Assembly: GCA_964612675.1 (NCBI GenBank)
Contig: CAZTDD010000044.1
Coordinates: forward strand, 1-46,412
Source of the DNA: CAZTDD01 sp964612675
GTDB taxonomy: Bacteria; Hinthialibacterota; Hinthialibacteria; Hinthialibacterales; JAKPRU01
DNA length: 46,412 nt
Direction: 5' to 3'
The notes beneath the pieces are model-generated. The model did not search any database, had not been told where the DNA came from, and worked only from the letters and a program-made list of their open reading frames with translations. Positions 35,201 through 43,600 of this stretch are shown here, in pieces (position 1 is the stretch's first letter; the number at the start of each line of letters is the position of its first letter). Made by a program: the position numbers and the translations under genes.

Positions 35201-35367
35201 GCAGCAAGAGCGGCGAGGCAGCCGGTAAGACCTCCGCCGACGACGAGGACATCGACATCCGAGGCTTGCTTGTCCAAGCCCATCGCGGTCACAGAACTCG
35301 ACTGTAGAGCAATGGGCAAAGCCGCACCCACCGATAACGCTGTACCCAGGAATTCTCTTCGTTTCAT
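32296..35367 (-). CDS. Tat-exported tandem double FAD-dependent oxidoreductase with HEAT-like C-terminus
   Basis: A 1023-residue protein with GAAGGGA before the ATG. The N-terminus MKRREFLGTALSVGAALPIA is a twin-arginine signal. Two complete FAD-binding modules follow. The first has VDVLVVGGGLTGCLAALAAA (residues ~38-57) and VIDATENAALLRMAG. The second, from ~416, has NVLVAGGGTAGACAAIAAG, GGTGTLGGVNRYYYG and AIDATGDGDLVVWSGG. Residues ~770-1023 are helical HEAT-like repeats (LLTAMALAWFGSNSGVDTLL, LIVLLGLAGDRRAVDSLSGV). Single-module relatives are common in these phyla; a fused pair is unusual and may be an intramolecular dimer or a two-step enzyme. The substrate is unknown. Confidence 0.85.
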   Translation of the reverse strand: MKRREFLGTALSVGAALPIALQSSSVTAMGLDKQASDVDVLVVGGGLTGCLAALAAAEEGAKVLLIEPRTYLGREITATLRPWLNVQNADRLPPDLKRMLVGTDRPVNTDPSTGEMTLAPAIVKQNLLNRLREAGVDVLFMSYPAGLLRSERGTEGVVVGNKAGLQAIPAKTVIDATENAALLRMAGVKLDLRKRNIYPRRTVEFFSVSELRTATISVDAKLGIPGNTIFLHKGNEEWGQYYVEFPLEISVNSGDFRERMAWEIKARQTTIALCQYLKTHEKAFEKAVLGQTSSELWCPPYFSVDRQLADGTEADVTNRSYENLFYTDQTAFTEPKLNEQNLDETRRVADKVGAMAARRSKDPTDTFDLDGSWCSFGRLTIFFDGLHVQEGYDNRFKTHFLSLKIDVPDRLPHELDCNVLVAGGGTAGACAAIAAGRHTKNVTLIENFSGLGGTGTLGGVNRYYYGYRDGFTEELDRKVDQMTKRISFPTGLRDWNIESKMMTYFEELVANDVNILFRVCAVDTVVKESRVEGVMIATPDGLEIIRSKVAIDATGDGDLVVWSGGKAVLGSERGGNVQTFNQCRWRFGKDFVGVNIDLGVIDITNPIDTSRGISIGHKEGGAYDFSPFPSVRESRHTRCEYEVNEADVLSKKRFPDTIAVGQSDYDQHDIQSSDFARMGFIPYHKDEKTIRIPYRSCLPKGIDDLLVTGKAFGATRDASCFMRMQPSLQNKGYAVGLAAALAVEGNKSLRNIDIQELQKLLLEKRIIRDTDVAPPESELQPPAELVRSIENGDEDAFVSLLCSPKHEVLPLLEDAYKRDTGKDKLLTAMALAWFGSNSGVDTLLNELHRLKDEKQSSSVDSHNRPIGGFTGTPNTYWRVNQLIVLLGLAGDRRAVDSLSGVVRDTDAGGPPRSNPRLHWRRIPNYDRILSLCFSLERLADRKAAGALESLVVKPHIGGYVAKQGIDGDQNYMSAYLEVVVARTLARCGGRKGLQILADYVDDIRSVLADHAYKELREITGSIE

Positions 35368-35559
35368 GTTCCCTTCTCTTTTCTGCCGGTCTTATAACTC
35401 GACGTTTCCGGCATTCCGGAAGTTGATCATAATTCAGGATACCATAGATTCCCTTTCCTGATTGTAATTGACAAAACGAGTCAGGTAACGTGAACTTCCA
35501 GGGACTTTCTGTTAGGCTACTTTCCGCTCCAGATCGGACAGACCGGATTCAATTCAAAG

Positions 35560-35900
35560 ATGGACTTGCGCAATCGACTGATACTGGGATTGTTGTTCTT
35601 CCTAATCGTTTTCCTCGTCGGCACAGTGGGCTTCAAACTGGTCGGGCCGGAGGGGACTCCTTGGATTCGATCCGCGTACATGGCCGTTGTTACGATAACC
35701 TCGGTGGGATTTGAAGAGGTTGTCTCCCTCGATACAAACTCGGGCGGAGAACCGGGCTTGTCGTATTGGCCATTCGCGATCCCGGTTCAGACCAATTTCA
35801 TTTTGCACCTGATCCGGACACCAAGATCAAGGAAGGCATGTCGTTTGTCGTGTTGGGGAATGCGGAATGCCTTCCGGATTTGCAGTCGCTGTTGGAGTAG
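35560..35900 (+). pseudogene. Decayed K+ channel (TrkA-type) gene with internal deletion
   Basis: The first ~60 residues form a helix (LILGLLFFLIVFLVGTVGF) followed by a pore loop, YMAVVTITSVGFEEVVSLDT, as in channels of the TVGYGD type. The frame then runs on without homology. In another frame, from about 35757 to the TAG at 35898-35900, the sequence reads VVLAIRDPGSDQFHFAPDPD and then TKIKEGMSFVVLGNAECL, a typical TrkA-C ending. The second membrane helix and the whole NAD-binding TrkA-N domain are missing at a junction near 35735-35757, and the two parts are out of frame. This is a deletion pseudogene, not a working small channel. Confidence 0.75.
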
Positions 35901-35907
35901 TGAGCAC

Positions 35908-35928
35908 CGTCCGAGATAAACTCGGACG
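35908..35928. terminator. Perfect 8-bp hairpin after the channel pseudogene
   Basis: CGTCCGAG and CTCGGACG pair exactly around ATAAA, 7 bases after the pseudogene's final stop. It may be a transcript end for the pseudogene or the convergent propeller gene, whose stop is at 35985. No T-run is present. Confidence 0.45.
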
Positions 35929-35984
35929 CTACAGGATGCCGCAGGACGCCACAGTTCATCCGTTGGGTGAGTTTATCCTACACC

Positions 35985-37913
35985 TCATCGAGTGTTATCC
36001 CGGTCGGGAACCGTGTAGCTGTACATATGCGAGCCGCTGCCGAAATAGATCCGCCCGTTGTAGAAATCACCACCGGGACCGATGGAGACGGGCGACTGAG
36101 CCAGCAGCGTGATTTCGAATGTATCCGGATTGATTTGGGCAACACCCTTTACGAATAACATATAGGTATCGCCCTCGGGACTTGCGACGAATACACGCGG
36201 CCCTTGTTGGGAGTTTGTACGGCCGAATTTGTCATCGAGGTTCTGCTCATGGATGACCTCTCTCTTGGAAGGGTCGAAAACGAAAAAGTGTCGTCGGTCT
36301 GCGACACCGTAAACGAAACCGTTCGCATCCCGGTAGAGGTCGGTGTATCCCTGGACACCCGGAAATACTACGTTGTGCCAGTCCAGCTGTTTGGATTCCA
36401 TGTCCATGATATAGAGCTGAGCCTCTTCGGCCTTTCGTTCCCCCCCGGTGCCGGGACTGGTTGTCGTTCCACCCAAAAGTTTGCGGCCCGGCAGCGCTAC
36501 GAGGCTTTGGGTTGAATGTTCGGGCAGAATGTCTGTGTGTTCGACCAACACTCGAGTGCGGGTTTCGCGATCCCAGAAGAGAAGTCCTCCGCCGGTATAC
36601 CCGTAACCGGGCGTGCCGGCGAGCACAAGTGTCTTGCCGTCCGGATGAGGCAGAAGATCATGGGGACGGTGGATCGGGGGCGTACACTGAGTTAAGAACA
36701 GGGGATTCGAATCGGGGTTCCCCTTCTCTGTCGGTACCCATTCGCGCGACGGATCCCACTCCAGGAGAAAACCGCCGCCGTATCCGCCGACGAAGAAACG
36801 GTCGCCTTGCCGGGCGACTGTGTTCCACTGGCCGTAACTGGCGCGGTTCGTCCACTCATCGGTTTCGGGGTCGTAACTGAAGAAGCGCATGGGGAATGCG
36901 GTACCGCCGCAGAGTGTCCCATCGGGCGCAACGGCAATGCCCATAATATGCGCACCCTCACTCGTGTAATCGAACTCCAGTGTCTTGGTGTCTCCCGTCT
37001 CCGGGTTCTCCACGACAAGGACGCGGTCTACCAGATCGCAGGTTTGCAACCGTTTTCCGTCGGGAAACTCGCGATGAAACAAGCCCTGGCTGCTTGTGAC
37101 GATCGGTTTTGGATTGATTGATTCAGGTTGAGAAATTTTCTTCTTTTCGCCTTTGTAAAACACGTACCAGTCATCCTCGCCGCCGCTGCCGGAGTGTCCG
37201 TAGACTTTTCCGTCCATGTCGCGGTAAACATAACCGCTTCCCTTCACTCGCTCGGATTCGGGAAGCATCGGTTTGGCCTTACCGGTCCGAGGGTCGAACG
37301 CGATGATTTGGCTGGCTGTGCTGCCAATGCCGAAGTAGATCCAGCCCTGGTCATCGGCGGCCACATGACGCTGATACTGACGCCAGTTTTCATCGTGGAC
37401 GTGACCGTAGTCGGTGAACTTGCGTGTATTGGGATCGAACGAGACAACGCCGCTGCTGGGGTATGTGACCGACCATATGACGCCGTTGTCGTCCTCTGTC
37501 ATCCCCATCGCCATCTGGGGCGCTGTTTTGTGGCAGAAAGTAAAAGCGCGTTTTTCGGGATCGAATTCGACGAAGTGGCTGTTGAAGTGGGTGTAGAATT
37601 TGTTTTGCGTAGACAGGATGGAGGAATACGGGCAATCGCCGCCCGGTGGAAACGGCATGGGGAATTCTTCGCTTTTTCCGGTTTCGGCGTCGATCATCAG
37701 AAGTGCGTAGCCGCCGCGATGGTCAAAGAGCCAAACAAGGACCACGTTGCGGCCCTCACCGTCCACCGTGGCGACCGTGCCGCGATGATTGCTCACGGGC
37801 GTGGCGACCCCATGATGTAGGAAACCGTTCCCAAGGTCTTCCGTTGCGGCAAAAACCGATTCAACCGTGAAAAGAACCAGACAAAGCGTAATCGTTGAAA
37901 GCAAGTTTTTCAT
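35985..37913 (-). CDS. Secreted beta-propeller protein of unknown function
   Basis: A 642-residue protein with AAGGAG 8 bases upstream and a signal peptide (LLSTITLCLVLFTVESVFA). The remainder is a series of blade-like repeats with an aspartate-rich signature: FVEFDPEKRAFTFC, VVSFDPNTRKFTDYG, IIAFDPRTGKAKPM, FFSYDPETDEWTN, LLFWDRETRTRVL and FFVFDPSKREVIHE. This is a seven- or eight-bladed propeller of the NHL/Vgb-lyase or Kelch-like type. No catalytic motif was recognised. It is divergent from the GH67-like gene across 202 bases. It may be a lyase or a binding scaffold. Confidence 0.7.
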   Translation of the reverse strand: MKNLLSTITLCLVLFTVESVFAATEDLGNGFLHHGVATPVSNHRGTVATVDGEGRNVVLVWLFDHRGGYALLMIDAETGKSEEFPMPFPPGGDCPYSSILSTQNKFYTHFNSHFVEFDPEKRAFTFCHKTAPQMAMGMTEDDNGVIWSVTYPSSGVVSFDPNTRKFTDYGHVHDENWRQYQRHVAADDQGWIYFGIGSTASQIIAFDPRTGKAKPMLPESERVKGSGYVYRDMDGKVYGHSGSGGEDDWYVFYKGEKKKISQPESINPKPIVTSSQGLFHREFPDGKRLQTCDLVDRVLVVENPETGDTKTLEFDYTSEGAHIMGIAVAPDGTLCGGTAFPMRFFSYDPETDEWTNRASYGQWNTVARQGDRFFVGGYGGGFLLEWDPSREWVPTEKGNPDSNPLFLTQCTPPIHRPHDLLPHPDGKTLVLAGTPGYGYTGGGLLFWDRETRTRVLVEHTDILPEHSTQSLVALPGRKLLGGTTTSPGTGGERKAEEAQLYIMDMESKQLDWHNVVFPGVQGYTDLYRDANGFVYGVADRRHFFVFDPSKREVIHEQNLDDKFGRTNSQQGPRVFVASPEGDTYMLFVKGVAQINPDTFEITLLAQSPVSIGPGGDFYNGRIYFGSGSHMYSYTVPDRDNTR

Positions 37914-38115
37914 CGTCGTACTCCTTCACAAGCGGATGCCGTCCATTCAACATTCCACCATACTTGTGCTGTGATTGCGTCGCCTCTACATCTATCATGC
38001 CGATATGCCATAATTCCGAAACGAATATCTTCCGGCAGACCGGACTCTGTAAATATAGGACATCTGAACGAGTTGTCCATGCCTTCGCCCGGTCTGGTGT
38101 GTGAAAGGTTCAACA

Positions 38116-40605
38116 ATGAAGCAAGTTCCGAAAACCTCGCTCTCAAGAATCTGTGCGGTTCTTTTCGCGTTTCTCATTATGATCGGTGAGACAGAGTCGG
38201 TACGTGGAGGCAATTCGCCAAATGTGTGGCGTATTCTTGTCGGGGATGAGCTGCGGCGAGATGAGGCGGTGCGTGTGGCACTCGATGACTTAAAGGAAAC
38301 GGGAGAGATGTATGGGGTTTCCTTTGAGGTCGGGAGCGACGAGGGGCCGTTCGTCGGGAACGCGATTCTCGTGGGCGACCCGACGCGCAATCGAATGACC
38401 GAACGTTTGAGCGCCCAAGGCACGATCGATATCACAGGAGAACGTGAGGGGCAGGGGTATCAAATCATCACGAAACCGATTGACTCGGGCAAAGTGATGG
38501 TTGTTGCAGGGGGTTCGGTGATCGGCGATGTGTATGGGCTTTATTGGATCTGGGACAGAATCCGTGTACACAAGGACCTTCCGGACATCGATACACTAAG
38601 AAATCCGAGATTGAAAACGCGGGTCAGCCTCTCCTGGGGACGTCACGGTTCAGGAGGACGAACCCGGGAGACCATGCGACAGGCGTTGCGATACGGCATC
38701 AACTGGGTTTCCGGTCCCGCCACTCTGGATCTTGTGCCGTGGAATTCCGAGCCCGAACGAACGAGAAACCATGAGAACAGACAGAAAACAAGGGAGCTGA
38801 TTGAATACGCTCACAGCCTGCATATGAAGTATTATAGTTTTGCGAACGAATTCACTTATCATCCATCGCTGCTTGCAGAGTTCAATGCCAATCTTACGCC
38901 TGACGATCCACGCTTCTGGGATGCGGTGCAGGCAAAATACCGCAGGCTTTTCCAGGCCCTGCCGGAGCTGGACGGAGTGGAAATCTGTAATGACGACCTA
39001 TCCGGGTTCTGGGACGATTACCGTGCATTCGATCTGATGCATGAGCCTCCCGAGTGTGAATGGCGCCTCGATAAACGGTTTCGGGTTTTTGTCAAAAAAG
39101 TACATGACGTGGTTGTGGGAGAATTCGATAAAACGTATTTTCATTTCACCTGGAGTCTGGTTGCTTACGAGCAACATAACCAGCCGGATGTATTCAAAGC
39201 CATCTTCACCGAGCAGATCCCGACGAAGAACCTGTATCTTGTTCCCAAAATCACGTCGGCCGACCGTTGGTGGCATCAGCCGTATAATCCCACGTTCAAC
39301 CTGACAGATCATAATACAATCGTCGGTTTTGAACCGATGAATTATTACGAAGGTGGAAATACAAATATATTTCCGACTTTTTCCGGTCAGTATTATCAAG
39401 CGGGTCTGCAGACTTTTCTGTTGGAACCCAATACAAATCTGAGGGGAACCGGATATCTGGGTGGGCGCTTGGAAGGTTGGGATACACGAAGCGTCTACAG
39501 CTATGTGCTTTATCGACTGTCGTGGAACCCGGACGAAGACATACGAACCATCGCAGAAGATTTCTGTTCGGTTCATTTTGGGCCTGCGGCAGCAGAGGGC
39601 ATGGCTGAAATCTATTTGCTTTCACCGACCGCGTATAAATACGGTCTGCATATCGAGCCAGTCTCATACGGTCGTTTTAATTCATTCATTCACATGCGAG
39701 TGGGCACGTTTCCGGCCATGGGGTATCCGAGAATCGATCATGGCAAAGAACACATGGAGTTTCTGCAGCGTATTTATCTTCGATGCAAACCCTGGAAAAC
39801 GGAGACGTTTGATGATTTGGATCACGGGCTGGCTACGGCGGTGGAGATGTGCGATAAATTCAAGTCGGCAGAATCGTTGATCGAAGACCCGGGGTTGGCC
39901 GAGAAGATCGAAAATGAATTGACAACGACGCGGAGACTGATTGAAACGAACAATCTCTATGTTAGAACATTTTTTGCTTACTTTGAGTACAGGGAACACC
40001 CTTCGGCTGAGAATAAAGCCGCGCTTTCCAGGAATTATGACCGACTGATGGAAGTGCGTGAACGTTTTGTAAATACACCTAATTATGGGTATCACCTGTT
40101 CGGGGTGGATCAACTCTTGAGGAATGTCGAGCGGGTTCTAGCGGATCGTGAGGCAGCGGAAAAAGAGCTGCGGCAAGCGCCGACGCGTGAGGAATTGGAA
40201 CGGGCAGTAGCGAGACAACAGGAGATTTACAGGAAAGTCTTGGAGGAGAGTGCGGACAGGGCCGTGAAGTTCGCTCATTTCGAGGCCATCGTTGACGGTA
40301 GAGACATTCTGGCGATCACAGGGAATCGATATCGCATCGAGCATCTGCGGTGGGACAGTCCACATGTCCGCAGTCATGAGTTTTTGCAGCCCTTGCCCAA
40401 AAAGGAAGTCACTGTGGTGCCGAGGGATATTCAGTCCAGGCCGATTCATCCGTTCGTTTTGGAGCAGCCTACCCTCGAGAATGGATATACAACCAAGATC
40501 TATCTCAACGATCAACCCGGCGGGCAGGGGCTGATGGAGTTCGATCTGTACTATATTCCTGAATTGCCGGAGGAATTGGGGCTGGAAGCGCCGTGGGGAA
40601 AGTAG
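38116..40605 (+). CDS. Secreted GH67-like glycosidase (alpha-glucuronidase-like)
   Basis: 829 residues from the ATG at 38116, with AAAGG upstream; a GTG at 38101 is a less likely start. A signal peptide (ICAVLFAFLIMIG) is followed by a ~110-residue N-terminal domain resembling the GH67/GH20 accessory sandwich (NAILVGDPTRNRM, GYQIITKPIDSGKVMVVAGG, DVYGLYWIWDRI). The barrel domain has RVSLSWGRHGSGGRTRETM, GVEICNDDLSGFWDDY, IVGFEPMNYYEGG and GRLEGWDTRSVYSYVLYRLS. The last ~150 residues include a helical segment and a beta domain. The likely role is removal of a glucuronic-acid-type residue or related exo-cleavage; the family assignment is by pattern only. Its end converges on the sensor kinase with 27 bases between. 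Confidence 0.65.
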   Translation: MKQVPKTSLSRICAVLFAFLIMIGETESVRGGNSPNVWRILVGDELRRDEAVRVALDDLKETGEMYGVSFEVGSDEGPFVGNAILVGDPTRNRMTERLSAQGTIDITGEREGQGYQIITKPIDSGKVMVVAGGSVIGDVYGLYWIWDRIRVHKDLPDIDTLRNPRLKTRVSLSWGRHGSGGRTRETMRQALRYGINWVSGPATLDLVPWNSEPERTRNHENRQKTRELIEYAHSLHMKYYSFANEFTYHPSLLAEFNANLTPDDPRFWDAVQAKYRRLFQALPELDGVEICNDDLSGFWDDYRAFDLMHEPPECEWRLDKRFRVFVKKVHDVVVGEFDKTYFHFTWSLVAYEQHNQPDVFKAIFTEQIPTKNLYLVPKITSADRWWHQPYNPTFNLTDHNTIVGFEPMNYYEGGNTNIFPTFSGQYYQAGLQTFLLEPNTNLRGTGYLGGRLEGWDTRSVYSYVLYRLSWNPDEDIRTIAEDFCSVHFGPAAAEGMAEIYLLSPTAYKYGLHIEPVSYGRFNSFIHMRVGTFPAMGYPRIDHGKEHMEFLQRIYLRCKPWKTETFDDLDHGLATAVEMCDKFKSAESLIEDPGLAEKIENELTTTRRLIETNNLYVRTFFAYFEYREHPSAENKAALSRNYDRLMEVRERFVNTPNYGYHLFGVDQLLRNVERVLADREAAEKELRQAPTREELERAVARQQEIYRKVLEESADRAVKFAHFEAIVDGRDILAITGNRYRIEHLRWDSPHVRSHEFLQPLPKKEVTVVPRDIQSRPIHPFVLEQPTLENGYTTKIYLNDQPGGQGLMEFDLYYIPELPEELGLEAPWGK

Positions 40606-40632
40606 GAAAGCGTCATCGTTTTCATACCCTAC

Positions 40633-43600
40633 TTACAAATCGAGGATCTGGCGGACCTTTCCAAGCAAGGTCTCAGGTTCAAACGGTTTCTGCAGAAATG
40701 ACACATCTGAATCCAAGACCCCATGATGTACAATCGCGTTGTCTGTATATCCCGATACGTACAAGATTCTGATTTCCGGTTTTATGGTGCTTAAGCGTTC
40801 GGCAAGTTCACGCCCGCTCATCTGCGGCATAATTACGTCTGTGATCGTCAAATGAATCGGTGCATCATAGTGTTCGAACTTCGCCAGGGCGTCCTTTCCA
40901 TTTGACGCAGAGAGAACCGTGTAACCGTTTCTTTCCAAGGTCCTGCAAACCAGCCTTCGAACCGCCTCTTCGTCTTCCACGACCAATATCGTTTCAGTGC
41001 CCTTGAGGGCGACGGGTTGACGTTCGGATGCGGCAGTCTGAGGTTCTTTTTCGACGAACGGTAGGTACACTTTGAAAGTAGTCCCCCGTCCGGGTTCGCT
41101 GTAAACCCAGATGTTTCCTCCAGTCTGCTTTACGATGCCATAGACAGTCGATAATCCCAGCCCGGTTCCTTTGCCTCTTTCTTTTGTAGTAAAGAAGGGC
41201 TCAAAGATCTTTGATCGGGTTTCCTCGTCCATTCCGACACCGGTGTCAGTCACCGCAAGCATCACGTACCGACCGGGTGTCACGCCTTTGTGCGAGTTTG
41301 CGTACTCCTCTCCGAGGTTTACATTGGCCGTTTCGATTGTGAGTTTTCCGCCGGTCGGCATCGCGTCGCGGGCATTGACCGCCAGATTCATGATCACTTG
41401 TTCAATCTGCCCCGGGTCGGCTTCGATCAAACCGAGATCAGGCTGACAAATGTCCGCGAATTCTATGTTTTCACCGATTAGACGCTGGAGCATTTTCTCC
41501 AGATTCGCCACAACGATATTCAGATCGAGGATTTTGGGTTCGAGAACCTGTTTTCGACTGAAAGCCAAAAGCTGTCGAGTCAAAGAGGCGGCTCGATCTC
41601 CCGCATCTCGGATTTCCTTCAGATCCTCTTGGAGAGGATTGTCTTTGCCAAGACTTTGCTGAAGCATTTCGCTGTAACTGTTGATAATCGTCAATAGATT
41701 GTTGAAATCGTGGGCTACGCCACCCGCAAGTTGGCCAATGGCCTCAAGGCGCTGAGATTGACGTAGCTGTTCCTGAAGACGTTTATACTCCGTGACGTCC
41801 CGAATTACAGAACGAATCCCTTTCACATTGCCTGCATTATCGATTAGCAACCTGTCGTGTACGGCCATGTGTATCTCTTTGCCGTCTTTTGCAACAAAGA
41901 CCTGATCGAAAGGCTCGAGCCTCTGTTCTTGAGAGATCTTTCTTCGTATCGACCGATTTGCCTCCTCTCTGTCGGTCTCTTTCAGGAAATCCGACATAAA
42001 GCGCCCCAGCATCTCTTCCTGTGCGTAGCCCAACAACTCCGCTTCCGTGCGGTTCACTCGCACAATGCGTCCCTCAATATCGATCTCCTGATAGCCGATG
42101 GGGGCCTCGTCGTACAAGTTCTGATACTCTTCCTCGGATGTCTTCAGTGCCTTTTCGGCCCGTTTGCGCTCTTCAATTTCGTCTTCCAGCAACCGATTTG
42201 TCGCCCGGATTTCCTCTGTGCGCAGCGCAACCAGTTTTTCCAGCCAAACATACCGAGACAGTGCATACCCGAGCAACAACAAAATGGTCGTGATCGACGC
42301 CGCTGCAAATAAGAGAAACATAGGTTCTCGATACCATGGGAGCAACACTCGAAACGTAAACTCCCCGGGTGTGGGATCGATATTGCAATTTTGGTCCATT
42401 GCCCGGACTTCAAAACGGTGGATTCCAGGAGTGAGACCTTTTCGCAATACAACGTTGTGTTCTTGAAACGTCGACCACGGGTCTTCATCAAAACGATATG
42501 AATACAGCAACCGGTCCTGGGCTGTATGCCTCCATCTGTCAACAGCCGATACAACCAAACGAGCGGCTTCACCGAGAAGGACACCGCCGGGGTTTTCCTG
42601 GGAAGAGACATACGTCTGGGGTGGATCGGAATCCGCTTCAGGATGCAAGAGACTAAGCCCTTCGGATGTAGCGACCCAGATCCGTGAATGGCGGTCTTCG
42701 TAAATCTTGCATACGGCTCTATCGGGAAGACCGTCTTCAAAAGTGTATGTAATCCACGAGCCGTTGGAATAGCGATGAACTCCACTACCGGACCCGATCC
42801 AAACGGTTCCGTCGCGGCTCTGAATCATAGAACGAACCGTCTCCAGCCCCTCGGACCGAACAACAGTCAGGTCTTTTCCGTTGAATTCTACGATTTTATC
42901 TCGGCCACCGAACCAGTATCGCCCGTCTTCCAATTCAAGCATGCAGAAGACGCCCCGCAGGTCGACCTGCTCAGTATCGAGAACCCGTAACTTGTCGCCT
43001 TCGTAGACGCCAAGCCCCTGAGGACCTCCAAGGAGAATCTCGGTGTTGGATATTTGCAGTATATTCCGAAGCGGACCGACTTTTTCCTCGGAAATCGCCG
43101 CCGTCGTGTATTCTTCAAAGGTCTGCCCCTCAAATATGTCCATTCGATAAGTACTGTTCTCGGATTTATAAACGGATACCCAGATAGAACGGTCGTCGCG
43201 ATGTGAGAAAAACCCTATCTCCACCCCATCGGGATGACCGACAACACGGAATTTCCGGTGTTTGGGATGGAAGAGGAGAATCCTGCCTGAGGTTATGCCG
43301 ACAGCCAACCACCCGTCCGGCAAAGAACAGAGACTGCTTTCACGATTCCTTCGAATAGTGCATCCTTCGGGAAAAGGGTAAACATGCCATTCGCTGTTTT
43401 CGTATTTGACGATTCGGTCTTCACAAGTGAACCAAAGCCGGTGTTCCCTATCTTCGTGGATGGAGATGAAAGTCTTCCGGATATCGAGGATTTCGGCGGG
43501 TGTTCGCCACAAGGGAGGAGTGTAGCGAGCAAGGCCGTAGGTGGTCGCGATCCAAAATACGCCGTTCCGTTCCGTCGCGACATCCATCAGGGCACCGGTT

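Noticed and set aside
35560..35919. A working 119-residue single-helix potassium channel
   Set aside because: The tail after the pore loop is out-of-frame text, while a clear TrkA-C ending is readable in another frame, so a deletion pseudogene is the better reading.
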